From positions 19,540-83,539 of the forward strand of contig DHSD01000029.1 in assembly GCA_002411365.1 (NCBI GenBank): a DNA stretch of 64,000 bases, given 5' to 3'. This document shows positions 1-7,958 of the stretch, one piece after another (the stretch's first letter is position 1; every line of letters starts with the position of its first letter). The translations under genes were made by a program, and so were the position numbers. The notes under the pieces are model-generated. The model saw only the letters and a program-made list of their open reading frames with translations, did no database searches and was not told the DNA's origin. Source of the stretch: Ruminococcaceae bacterium UBA5295 (lineage in GTDB: Bacteria; Bacillota; Clostridia; Oscillospirales; Acutalibacteraceae).

Positions 1-60
1 CTGCTTTGCAGAGGCTTTTTTTGGCCATTTAATGAAAAACTGTATTGCACTGATTCATAA

Positions 61-933
61 TCAGCCCTTTACAGCTCCAGCAACTACGCCTTCAATAATT
101 TGCCTCTGGCAGAGTGCGTAGAAAATGATGATTGGTATAATTGCGAGGATAAGGACTGCCATCATTGCGCCCATGTCAATGCTGCCATAGCCGCCCTGCA
201 GGTACTGAATGGCGACCGGAATGGTAGGATAATCTTTGCCCATTACCAGGTATGGCATGAGGTAGTCGTTCCATATCCACATCGTATTCAAGATAGCGAC
301 GGTTATAGACGTTGGCTTCATAATAGGGAACACAACCTTAAAGAAGCACTGCAGAGGATTGCAGCCGTCGATTATTGCCGCTTCTTCGATATCAGTGGGG
401 ATCCCTTTTACAAAACCGGAGAACATGAAAACAGACATGCCGGCACCAAAGCCAAGATACAGCACAAGAATGCCGACCGGGTTGTCAAGGTGAAGGACAT
501 CTGCAATCTTTGTCATGGAATACATGACCATTTGGAATGGAATAACCATTGAGAAAACGAAAAGATAGTAAAGGACGTTGGCGTAGTGGTTTTTGGCGCG
601 GGTGATGAACCATGCTGTCATGGATGTCAGGACTACGATAAGCAGCACGGAAAACACAGTGATGAAAACAGAACGGCCAAAAGCACCCCAAAAATTAGTC
701 TTTTCAATTCCGGAAACGTAATTCTTTGTACCGACGAATGTTTTAGGCATTATTCCGGCTTCACCGAGATCTTGTTGCTTGAAAGTCGGAAATTTGAAAG
801 GCTCACTTGAAATGAACAGCTTCCCTTTGAAGGAGTTCATCAGCACCATTAAAATTGGGCCGATAAAGATAAGAGACAGGAAAGCGAGAATAATGGTGAT
901 AATTACATTTGCAGTTTTCCTACTTCTATTCAT
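61..933 (-). CDS. Carbohydrate ABC transporter permease, MalG type
   Basis: A 290-residue integral membrane protein with about six hydrophobic segments, the first at roughly residues 10-32. The cytoplasmic EAA loop (EEAAIIDG, near residue 185) that docks the ATPase is present. It resembles the second permease (MalG/LacG/MsmG group) of sugar importers. It is the last of three genes transcribed leftward, and its start codon overlaps the stop of the preceding permease by one base (TAATG), which suggests translational coupling. The neighbouring maltodextrin phosphorylase and amylomaltase suggest maltodextrins as substrate; that is inference from context. The bases left of its stop (1-60) hold no gene I can see. 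Confidence 0.9.
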   Translation of the reverse strand: MNRSRKTANVIITIILAFLSLIFIGPILMVLMNSFKGKLFISSEPFKFPTFKQQDLGEAGIMPKTFVGTKNYVSGIEKTNFWGAFGRSVFITVFSVLLIVVLTSMTAWFITRAKNHYANVLYYLFVFSMVIPFQMVMYSMTKIADVLHLDNPVGILVLYLGFGAGMSVFMFSGFVKGIPTDIEEAAIIDGCNPLQCFFKVVFPIMKPTSITVAILNTMWIWNDYLMPYLVMGKDYPTIPVAIQYLQGGYGSIDMGAMMAVLILAIIPIIIFYALCQRQIIEGVVAGAVKG

Positions 934-1778
934 TAAGACTCGACTTCCTTCCTGCGTGTGGAATGCAACTGGATAACAGCTATAACAGCCAGAATAATGG
1001 TGAAGATTACGGCTTCTGCCTGACCGACACCAGCATAACCGGTAGTCCCGTAAAATGTTTTATATATATCCAGTGCAACCAGTGAGGAGTCATTGCCAGG
1101 GGCACCGTTTGTAAGGGCCAGGTTCTGGTCGAACAGCCTAAAGGAATTAGTCAGTGTAAGGAAAGTGCAAATAGTGATAGCAGGCATTATCGTGGGGATC
1201 TTGATGTGAATAAGTGTCTGCCATGAAGAGGCACCATCAATTTCAGCTGCCTCAATCATGTCGGGGTTTATGTTCTGGAGAGCAGCTATGTAAATTACCA
1301 TCATGTAACCTGTCATCTGCCAGCACATCAGTATAATTAAGCCTATGATACCATAGCTGCCTTTAGTTGTCAGCGTCTGGTTATATTTCATCAGGATGCC
1401 ATTTAATATAAGCTGCCAGACATATCCGAGAACGATGCCTCCAATGAGGTTAGGCATAAAAAATATTGTGCGGAAGAAACTCGTGCCGCGCATCTTCCTT
1501 GTGAGCAGCAGGGCCAAAATAAACCCCAAAAGGTTTATAAGCACCATGCATATAATCGTGAACAAAACTGTCCGGCCCAATGAAGGGAGAAAATCGGAAT
1601 CACCCGAGAAAGCTTTTTTATAGTTAGCGAATCCGACAAATTTCGCGTCATTAACAGTTGTAAAATTTGCGAATGAAAGGCCGATGCCGGTAATAAATGG
1701 TATTAAAAATGCGATTGCAAAACAAATAACTGTGGGAAGAGTAAAAATAGCCCAGTATTTTCGCAGGACTTTTTGCAT
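933..1778 (-). CDS. Carbohydrate ABC transporter permease, MalF type
   Basis: A 281-residue permease with about six membrane segments and an EAA loop (IEAAEIDG, near residue 180). It is the MalF/MsmF-type partner of the next gene, without the long periplasmic insertion found in E. coli MalF, which is usual for Gram-positive homologues. A strong ribosome site (TAGGAGG) lies 8 bases before the ATG. It should form the membrane channel together with the following permease. No ATPase gene is present in the cluster, so a shared MsmK/MsmX-type ATPase encoded elsewhere is expected. Confidence 0.9.
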   Translation of the reverse strand: MQKVLRKYWAIFTLPTVICFAIAFLIPFITGIGLSFANFTTVNDAKFVGFANYKKAFSGDSDFLPSLGRTVLFTIICMVLINLLGFILALLLTRKMRGTSFFRTIFFMPNLIGGIVLGYVWQLILNGILMKYNQTLTTKGSYGIIGLIILMCWQMTGYMMVIYIAALQNINPDMIEAAEIDGASSWQTLIHIKIPTIMPAITICTFLTLTNSFRLFDQNLALTNGAPGNDSSLVALDIYKTFYGTTGYAGVGQAEAVIFTIILAVIAVIQLHSTRRKEVES

Positions 1779-1874
1779 TAAAGAACCTCCTAACCGGGAT
1801 TGATATAATTTTGTTTAATGGGCACATACTTTGTACGGCTCCATGGCGCCATTTAAGCGGCCGTGAAATAACTT

Positions 1875-1914
1875 TATAAAAAATAGTGAGTGAATTATTA
1901 TCTCCACCCACTAT
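1875..1914 (-). terminator. Intercistronic terminator between binding protein and permeases
   Basis: On the minus strand a 10-base-pair stem (one G-U pair; arms at 1905-1914 and 1883-1892) with a 12-base loop is followed by TTTTTTAT. It lies between the binding-protein stop and the first permease. I infer partial termination, giving more binding protein than permease as is common in ABC importer operons. Confidence 0.7.
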
Positions 1915-1948
1915 CTTTACAAAATGCTGAAAACTTTAAGCCTAATGC

Positions 1949-3355
1949 TCAGCTCTTTGAAGATGTTGCAGATGCTGCCGCTTCAGACTTCCATTTACTT
2001 ACAACACCGCTCTTTACATCATCCCAGCTGCACTGGCCTTGTGCATAAGCGAGAAGGCGTGAGCCAAAGTAATCCTTAAAGTTCTGGCTTGGGAAGCATG
2101 TGAAATCCCACGGAATTGTCTTGATGCCGCTCTTGTTTTCCCATTTTCCAACTTCCTGTGCAAGCGGGTCATCAGGAGATTTGCCTTTAAACGCTTCGTA
2201 TGGGGCAATAAATCCGAGGCCGCCATCGCTTGGGCTCTTTGTCACATAATCTGTTCCTTCACCGGTGTAGAGCCAGTTGAGAAAATCGATTGAGGCTTTC
2301 TGGTCATCGGCAGAGGCTTTCGAGTTTATGCATGCGAAGTTTTCAGTGCCCATGCAGATTCCCTGTGTTTCTTCACCGCTGTGGCCTGTGTAGATAGGCA
2401 TGAACTTGATGTCTTCTTTCTTCACGACATTGCCATCGGTCTTGCTTATGTCGCTCCACACCCAGTTGCCGTTCTGCACCATCGCAGCTTGCCCAAGGGC
2501 GAATTCGCTGGTGGAGTCACCTACGCTCTTGCTGCCGAGAAGCTTTTTGTTCGTAACTGAATTGTTAAGATACAGGTCGAAGATGTTTTTGAATTCGTTG
2601 CCATACTTAAACTGGATTTCATTTACACCTTTTGTTAAGTCGGTTTTGTTGTCCTGAAGCTCGTATGTGATTGGAATGTTTGCAAGGTGAGTCTGCCAGC
2701 GCCAGTCTTCGCCTGATTTGAGGGAAGTGCTTGCAAATACGCCTTTGATTCCAAGCTTGCCTTTTTTGGCGGTCATGTCTTCAACAACATCTTTGAATTT
2801 TGCGAAGCTGTTGATTTCGTCCATGCTCTTTGCTTTAGCGCCGTCAAGCTTGAAATATTTATCCATTATTGCCTGGTTGTAGATAAGGCCGTAGCCTTCT
2901 ACTGCCAACGGGAGACCGACAATTTTACTGCCATCCTTTAAAGCCAGTGACTGGCTTGTAAGCTGTTTGGCCATTTTCGTGTCAGTAAGGTCGGCGCAGT
3001 AGCTTCCCCATGTTTTATAGCCTACAGGACCGTTGCAGATGAATATGGTCGGCGCATCGCTCTTTGCCATCTCAGATCTCAGGGACTTTTCGTAAGTGCC
3101 GGCTGCAGCCGTCTGGACTTTTACCTTGACGCCTGTTTTCTGTGTATATGCCTTTGCGATGCCTGTAAACTGATCTGCCTGCTCAGGTTTAAAGTTGAGG
3201 TAATAAACCTGACCTTTAGTTCCAGTTCCGGAAGACTGGACTCCTCCTTTTGCTGTAGATGAAGTGTTGGTAGTCTTATGGCAGCCTGCAAACGTACCTG
3301 TGACCATCAATGCCGCAAGTGAAGCTGCAACTATCCTTTTTCCACAATGCTTCAT
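1949..3355 (-). CDS. ABC transporter sugar-binding lipoprotein (probable maltodextrin)
   Basis: A 468-residue extracellular solute-binding protein of the family 1 (MalE-like) type. The N-terminus is a lipoprotein signal: basic start, hydrophobic core, then a lipobox TFAGC with the lipidated cysteine at residue 25. It is followed by a Ser/Thr/Gly-rich linker typical of surface lipoproteins. I chose the ATG at 3355, not the upstream in-frame ATG at 3376, because AAGGGAG lies 11 bases before 3355 while nothing like a ribosome site precedes 3376. It captures sugar outside the membrane and delivers it to the two permeases downstream. The divergent glgP-malQ genes suggest maltodextrin; the ligand is not proven. 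Confidence 0.88.
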   Translation of the reverse strand: MKHCGKRIVAASLAALMVTGTFAGCHKTTNTSSTAKGGVQSSGTGTKGQVYYLNFKPEQADQFTGIAKAYTQKTGVKVKVQTAAAGTYEKSLRSEMAKSDAPTIFICNGPVGYKTWGSYCADLTDTKMAKQLTSQSLALKDGSKIVGLPLAVEGYGLIYNQAIMDKYFKLDGAKAKSMDEINSFAKFKDVVEDMTAKKGKLGIKGVFASTSLKSGEDWRWQTHLANIPITYELQDNKTDLTKGVNEIQFKYGNEFKNIFDLYLNNSVTNKKLLGSKSVGDSTSEFALGQAAMVQNGNWVWSDISKTDGNVVKKEDIKFMPIYTGHSGEETQGICMGTENFACINSKASADDQKASIDFLNWLYTGEGTDYVTKSPSDGGLGFIAPYEAFKGKSPDDPLAQEVGKWENKSGIKTIPWDFTCFPSQNFKDYFGSRLLAYAQGQCSWDDVKSGVVSKWKSEAAASATSSKS

Positions 3356-3417
3356 GACCAATATCGCTCCCTTCATTCTGCGCTTATTAATGAAAAATAG
3401 TTTTACTGGCGCTTGCT

Positions 3418-3451
3418 ATTTCGAAAAATAACTGCCAAATAATTTCGAAAT
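3418..3451. promoter_or_regulatory. Paired operator-like motif downstream of the importer promoter
   Basis: Two copies of a CG-centred motif (ATTTCGAAAA at 3418 and ATTTCGAAAT at 3442), 24 bases apart, just downstream of the predicted importer transcription start. A related pair lies at the divergent glgP promoter. The CG-centred near-palindrome suits a LacI/MalR-family repressor; the regulator itself is not in this window. Confidence 0.5.
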
Positions 3452-3465
3452 AAAACACCGCAGTA

Positions 3466-3494
3466 AATATAACACAATTTTTTTTAAAATGCAA
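3466..3494 (-). promoter_or_regulatory. Sigma-A promoter of the sugar importer operon
   Basis: On the minus strand, -35 TTGCAT (3489-3494), a 17-base spacer and -10 TATATT (3466-3471). It lies about 110 bases upstream of the binding-protein start. Confidence 0.65.
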
Positions 3495-3712
3495 GAGCTT
3501 TTGTTTAATCTTTTCCAATTTTTTTTCATTTTTCTAATTATCAATGCGTAATAAGGCCGCAGATGAATAAAGATGCAAAGCATTTTTTTCTGACACAATT
3601 ATAACCGCATAATACAGTGGGTACCGCGGTGCTTAAGATTAAGCATAAAACTTTGGAATTATCCGGAATATCCCATCCGGTGATTTCTGCCAAGCTGCAA
3701 TAAAATAAAATG

Positions 3713-3744
3713 ATATCGAAAATAAGTATTGAGATTATCGAAAA
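3713..3744. promoter_or_regulatory. Paired operator-like motif at the glgP promoter
   Basis: Two copies of TATCGAAAA (3714-3722 and 3736-3744) spaced 22 bases, about two helical turns. The second sits in the spacer between -35 and -10 of the glgP promoter, a position suited to repression. It shares the [A/T]TCGAAA core with the pair at 3418-3451. Confidence 0.5.
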
Positions 3745-3757
3745 CATATGATATACT
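3729..3757 (+). promoter_or_regulatory. Sigma-A promoter of glgP-malQ
   Basis: -35 TTGAGA (3729-3734), 17-base spacer, -10 TATACT (3752-3757). The start would be about 60 bases before the glgP ATG. The 3356-3826 intergenic stretch holds this promoter, the divergent importer promoter and the operator-like motifs; I see no gene in it. Confidence 0.65.
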
Positions 3758-3826
3758 TCAAGAAGTTGGCTTTTAGGTTATTAGAACATGAAGTTTTGGA
3801 ACGTTTTTTAAGGGGGATTTTTCGTA

Positions 3827-6262
3827 ATGACAGATTGCTTCGACGCAGAGTTTACGGACGAAATGAAACGCAGCCTTCTGCTTGACTTTGGCCGAACGCC
3901 AGATAAGGCTTCTCCGCAGGAGCTTCACAGCGCATTTTCCAGATGCCTGATGGAGCGCATTGCCCCCGTGTGGCAAAAATGCAGAGAGTGCTATGCGGGC
4001 AAAAAGCAAGTGTTTTACCTTTCAGGTGAATTCCTTGTTGGGCGCGCAGTTTATAATAACCTGCTTGCCCTCGGCCTTCTGCAGAAAGCTGATGGCTTTT
4101 TTAAAAACATAGGCGCAAAGCTCAACTCTATGGAAGAAGTAGAAGATGCAGCGCTTGGTAACGGCGGGCTCGGGCGCCTCGCCGCATGCTATATGGATTC
4201 GGCAGCCACGCTCGGCCTGCCGGTGCAGGGGTACGGGATACGCTACCGCTACGGGCTGTTCCGGCAGAAATTCGAAAACGGTTTCCAGAAAGAAGAGGCC
4301 GACGACTGGACGCGCTGGGGCGACCCGTGGTCAGTCCGCAGGGAAAAAGATGCCGTAACCGTGCAGTATGCCGACAGGAACGTCAGGGCCGTGCCGTACG
4401 ATATGCCGATTATCGGTTATGGCGGGAAAAACATAAATACGGTGCGCCTGTGGCAGAGCGAACCTGACATACCATTCGACTTTGGAAAATTCAACGACCA
4501 GCAGTACGACGCGGCGGTGGAAGAAAAGAACCGCGCGGAGGACATATCGCGCGTGCTTTACCCAAATGACACGACCGACGAGGGCAAAAAGCTCCGCATA
4601 CGCCAGGAATATTTCTTCTGCAGCGCCTCCATGCAGGATGTGATGCGCTCTTATACGGCGCGCTGGGGCAATGATTTGGCAAAGTTCCCTGAAAGGAATG
4701 CCATGCAGCTTAATGATACGCACCCGACAGTGGCTGTGTGTGAGCTTATACGCCTGCTCGAAAGCCACGGCGCCGATTTTGAAACGGCGTTTTCAATTAC
4801 AAGCAGGACGTTCCGCTACACAAACCATACGGTTATGGCGGAAGCCCTCGAGCAGTGGGACGAAAATCTTTATGCTTCAATCCTTCCGGGTATATGCGGA
4901 ATAGTTGACGAGATAGCGAAGCGCCAGAAGAAAGAATTCATGTCGCTTGGCGGAAAATTCGCGGGTGACCTTCCGGCCTGCTCCGTAGTAGATGCTAAAA
5001 CAGTGCGGCAAACTGTAAAAGATGCGGATGGCTCGGAACACACGGAGGAAAAAGAGCAGAAGACAATACGTATGGCGAACCTTGCCGTGTATGCTTCATG
5101 CCATGTGAACGGCGTGGCAAAACTGCACACGGAGATACTTAAGAACCGTGTGCTGAAACAGTGGTATGAACTTTACCCTGAGCGTTTCTGCAATGTGACT
5201 AACGGTATTACCCAGCGCCGTTGGCTTGCACTCTGCAATCCGGAGCTTTCAGCTCTTATAACGCGTATTTTAGGCTCGGACGGGTGGATAACTGACCTGG
5301 ATATGCTGTCGGGGATTAAGCGCTTTGCGGACGACAATGGCGTGCTTGATGATTTCGCAGGTGTAAAAAAGAAGAAAAAGCAGCAGCTTTCACAGTTCAT
5401 TGAAAAAAATGAAAATGTGAGTATACCGCCAGACTTTATTTTCGATATACAGGCAAAGCGGCTGCATGAGTATAAACGCCAGTTTTTAAACGCGCTTTCA
5501 ATACTCGACCTGTATTACGAAATTAAGGAAGGCAGCATATGTGACTTTACGCCTACGGCATTTATATTCGGTGCAAAAGCCGCACCGGGCTATGTGCGTG
5601 CCAAGGGTATTATAAAACTTGTGAATGAAGTGGCGCGCCTCGTAAATTCAGACCCGAAAGTCAGTAAAATGATGCGCGTGGTTTTCGTACATAACTATGA
5701 TGTTTCGTATGCTGAAAAGCTTGTTTGCGCAGCAGATATCTCGGAGCAGATATCAACAGCCGGCACGGAAGCCTCAGGCACAGGGAACATGAAGTTCATG
5801 CTCAACGGAGCCCCTACTTTAGGCACTTACGACGGCGCCAACATCGAAATTGTGGAGCGCTCGGGTTCTGAAAACAACTATATTTTCGGCGCGCATGTGG
5901 AAGAGCTTGACAAAATCAGGGAGAGCTATGACCCAAATGAAATCTACAGGAAAAACGACCATGCCCGCCGTGCTCTTGATGCGCTTGTGAACGGGACACT
6001 CGACGACGGCGGAACAGGTGTCTTCCAGGAACTCTATGACTCCATACTTAAAGGCGCAAGCTGGCACAGGCCGGATCAGTATTTTATACTGTATGATTTC
6101 CATTCATATCAGGAAGCGCGCCTGCGTGCGAACCGCGATTACCGCAACAGCCGTGCCTTTGCGCACAAAGGGCTTATGAATACGGCAAATGCCGGATATT
6201 TCTCCAGTGACCGCAGTGTTTTGGAATATGCTAAGAATATCTGGGATCTCAAGAAATACTAA
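3827..6262 (+). CDS. glgP: Glycogen/maltodextrin phosphorylase
   Basis: An 811-residue GT35 alpha-glucan phosphorylase that releases glucose-1-phosphate from alpha-1,4-glucans using inorganic phosphate. The pyridoxal-phosphate site EASGTGNMK is present, with the lysine at residue 656. N-terminal landmarks include NGGLGRLAACYMDS and the NDTHPT block, and the length is normal for the family. An AAGGGGG ribosome site precedes the ATG by 10 bases. Context with malQ and a maltodextrin-type importer points to use of imported maltodextrins (MalP role), although glycogen breakdown cannot be separated by sequence. The ribosome site, promoter and operator-like motifs lie in the 470 bases upstream. Confidence 0.95.
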   Translation: MTDCFDAEFTDEMKRSLLLDFGRTPDKASPQELHSAFSRCLMERIAPVWQKCRECYAGKKQVFYLSGEFLVGRAVYNNLLALGLLQKADGFFKNIGAKLNSMEEVEDAALGNGGLGRLAACYMDSAATLGLPVQGYGIRYRYGLFRQKFENGFQKEEADDWTRWGDPWSVRREKDAVTVQYADRNVRAVPYDMPIIGYGGKNINTVRLWQSEPDIPFDFGKFNDQQYDAAVEEKNRAEDISRVLYPNDTTDEGKKLRIRQEYFFCSASMQDVMRSYTARWGNDLAKFPERNAMQLNDTHPTVAVCELIRLLESHGADFETAFSITSRTFRYTNHTVMAEALEQWDENLYASILPGICGIVDEIAKRQKKEFMSLGGKFAGDLPACSVVDAKTVRQTVKDADGSEHTEEKEQKTIRMANLAVYASCHVNGVAKLHTEILKNRVLKQWYELYPERFCNVTNGITQRRWLALCNPELSALITRILGSDGWITDLDMLSGIKRFADDNGVLDDFAGVKKKKKQQLSQFIEKNENVSIPPDFIFDIQAKRLHEYKRQFLNALSILDLYYEIKEGSICDFTPTAFIFGAKAAPGYVRAKGIIKLVNEVARLVNSDPKVSKMMRVVFVHNYDVSYAEKLVCAADISEQISTAGTEASGTGNMKFMLNGAPTLGTYDGANIEIVERSGSENNYIFGAHVEELDKIRESYDPNEIYRKNDHARRALDALVNGTLDDGGTGVFQELYDSILKGASWHRPDQYFILYDFHSYQEARLRANRDYRNSRAFAHKGLMNTANAGYFSSDRSVLEYAKNIWDLKKY

Positions 6263-6274
6263 ACGCAGTTTTTG

Positions 6275-7804
6275 ATGCGTAAAAAGGTAAAGGGAGTGGT
6301 ACCAATTCGCACGAGTGGAGTTCTTCTGCCAATAAGCAGCCTCCCTTCTCCCTATGGAATTGGAAACCTGGGGAAGGAATCGTTTAATTTTATTGATTTT
6401 CTAAAAGATGCCGGCCAAACATACTGGCAGATACTGCCTATTGGCCAGACCGGATGCGGCGACAGCCCTTACCAGAGCTTTTCGGCGTTCGCGGCCAACC
6501 CTTACTTTATCGACCATGAGCAGCTTGTGCAGGACGGACTTCTGAAACGTGAAGAGCTTGGGCAATTCCGGTTCGGCGATAATCCTGACAAAATCGATTA
6601 CGGCGCGCTCTACAGCAGCCGCTTTAAAATGCTGCACATTGCTACAGGCCGTTTCCCTGAAGGGGACAGCGGTTTCCGCAGGTTTAAAGAGTCAAGCAGT
6701 GAATGGCTTGAAGACTATGCGCTTTTTATGGCTCTTAAGGCTGAGAACGGCATGGGTTCCTTTCAGAAGTGGCCTGACGAGATTCGGCTGAGAAAACCGG
6801 AGGCAATGGAAAAAGCCCGCAAACGCCTTGCACATGAGGTGATGTTCTGGGAAAAATGCCAGTATTTTTTCTCTGTGCAGTGGAAGAAATTCAGGCAGTA
6901 TGCGTATAATAAAGGCATATTCATTATTGGTGACCTGCCAATATACGTCTCTCCGGACTCGGCAGACCTTTGGGCTCACCCTGAGCTGTTCCAGATAGAT
7001 GGCAATGGCAGGCTGACCGAGGTTGCCGGGTGCCCGCCTGACGCATTTACAGCCGATGGCCAGCTTTGGGGAAACCCACTGTATGACTGGGAAAAACATG
7101 CGCGCGACGGCTACAGCTGGTGGCTGAAGCGCCTTAAGGCCGCTTCAGGGTTTTATGACGTTACGCGTGTTGACCATTTCCGCGGCTTTGCCGGATATTA
7201 TTCTATCCCTGCGGGAAGCCCGAATGCGGTGCATGGAAGATGGCGCAAAGGGCCGGGCATGGACTTTATCACAACGCTGAAGAAGAAGCTTCCCGGATTG
7301 TCACTCATAGCTGAGGACCTCGGATTCCTTACGGACGACGTGCGCAGGCTTCAGAAGGCGAGCGGATATCCGGGGATGAAAGTGCTGCAGTTTGCCTTTG
7401 ATCCGCGGGAAAAAAGCGACTATCTGCCGCATAATTACGACAAAAACTGCATTGTTTACACAGGCACGCATGACAATGCCACAACTGAAGAGTGGGTGAA
7501 CACGTCGCCCGCAGAGACGGTTGCTTTTGCAAGGCGCTACCTTCACGCAGACCCGCAGGAAGATCTTACTGATGCAATGATTTATGCTGCACAGGCCAGC
7601 GTCGCCAATACATGTATAATACCGATGCAGGATTACCTGCACCTTGGTGCAGAAGCGCGCATGAATATCCCCGGCACTGTGCAGGGAAACTGGCGTTGGC
7701 GTGTCAGGAAAGAGGCGCTTACACCAGAGCTTGCCCGCAGCATGAGGGAGACAGCCGAGCTTTACGGGCGTATCCCACCTGATAAAAAGATAAAAAACAG
7801 CTGA
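6275..7804 (+). CDS. malQ: 4-alpha-glucanotransferase (amylomaltase)
   Basis: A 509-residue GH77 enzyme that transfers glucan chains between maltodextrins and releases glucose. Characteristic blocks are SGVLLPISSLPSPYGIG at the N-terminus, DLPIYV, RVDHFRGF with the nucleophile aspartate, AEDLGF with the acid/base glutamate, and the TGTHDN histidine-aspartate pair. It follows glgP by 12 bases and acts in the same pathway. The start is uncertain: ATG at 6275 has no clear ribosome site, TTG at 6272 is adjacent, and GTG at 6296 has AAAAAGG eight bases upstream and would give a more typical N-terminus. Confidence 0.93.
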   Translation: MRKKVKGVVPIRTSGVLLPISSLPSPYGIGNLGKESFNFIDFLKDAGQTYWQILPIGQTGCGDSPYQSFSAFAANPYFIDHEQLVQDGLLKREELGQFRFGDNPDKIDYGALYSSRFKMLHIATGRFPEGDSGFRRFKESSSEWLEDYALFMALKAENGMGSFQKWPDEIRLRKPEAMEKARKRLAHEVMFWEKCQYFFSVQWKKFRQYAYNKGIFIIGDLPIYVSPDSADLWAHPELFQIDGNGRLTEVAGCPPDAFTADGQLWGNPLYDWEKHARDGYSWWLKRLKAASGFYDVTRVDHFRGFAGYYSIPAGSPNAVHGRWRKGPGMDFITTLKKKLPGLSLIAEDLGFLTDDVRRLQKASGYPGMKVLQFAFDPREKSDYLPHNYDKNCIVYTGTHDNATTEEWVNTSPAETVAFARRYLHADPQEDLTDAMIYAAQASVANTCIIPMQDYLHLGAEARMNIPGTVQGNWRWRVRKEALTPELARSMRETAELYGRIPPDKKIKNS

Positions 7805-7836
7805 TTTTCAAATAATTTTCCTTAAAATGACATACG

Positions 7837-7882
7837 AAAAGCGCTCCGGACAGTTTAAAAGCCATCCAGAGCGCTTTTTATA
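7837..7882 (+). terminator. Terminator after malQ
   Basis: A 14-base stem with one mismatch (arms 7837-7850 and 7865-7878, core AAAGCGCTC) followed by a short T run. It ends the glgP-malQ unit; the A/T flanks are symmetrical, so it could work in both directions. Confidence 0.8.
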
Positions 7883-7892
7883 CTTTTAAGTA

Positions 7893-7919
7893 ATATTTGG
7901 ACTTCGGCTTCCATACAAT
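7893..7919 (+). promoter_or_regulatory. Sigma-E-like sporulation promoter
   Basis: ATATT (7893-7897), a 14-base spacer and CATACAAT (7912-7919) match the mother-cell sigma-E consensus known from Bacillus (ATATT, 13-15 bases, CATACAnT). The next gene is a sporulation-type endopeptidase, which supports the reading. No good sigma-A promoter is seen in the same gap. Confidence 0.5.
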
Positions 7920-7958
7920 AAACCGATTGAATTTGAATTTTTCGGCGGGGTGATAGCA

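Noticed and set aside
3541..3747. A 68-residue hydrophobic minus-strand frame between the importer and glgP
   Set aside because: It starts inside the glgP promoter, has no ribosome site, and overlaps the promoter/operator region.
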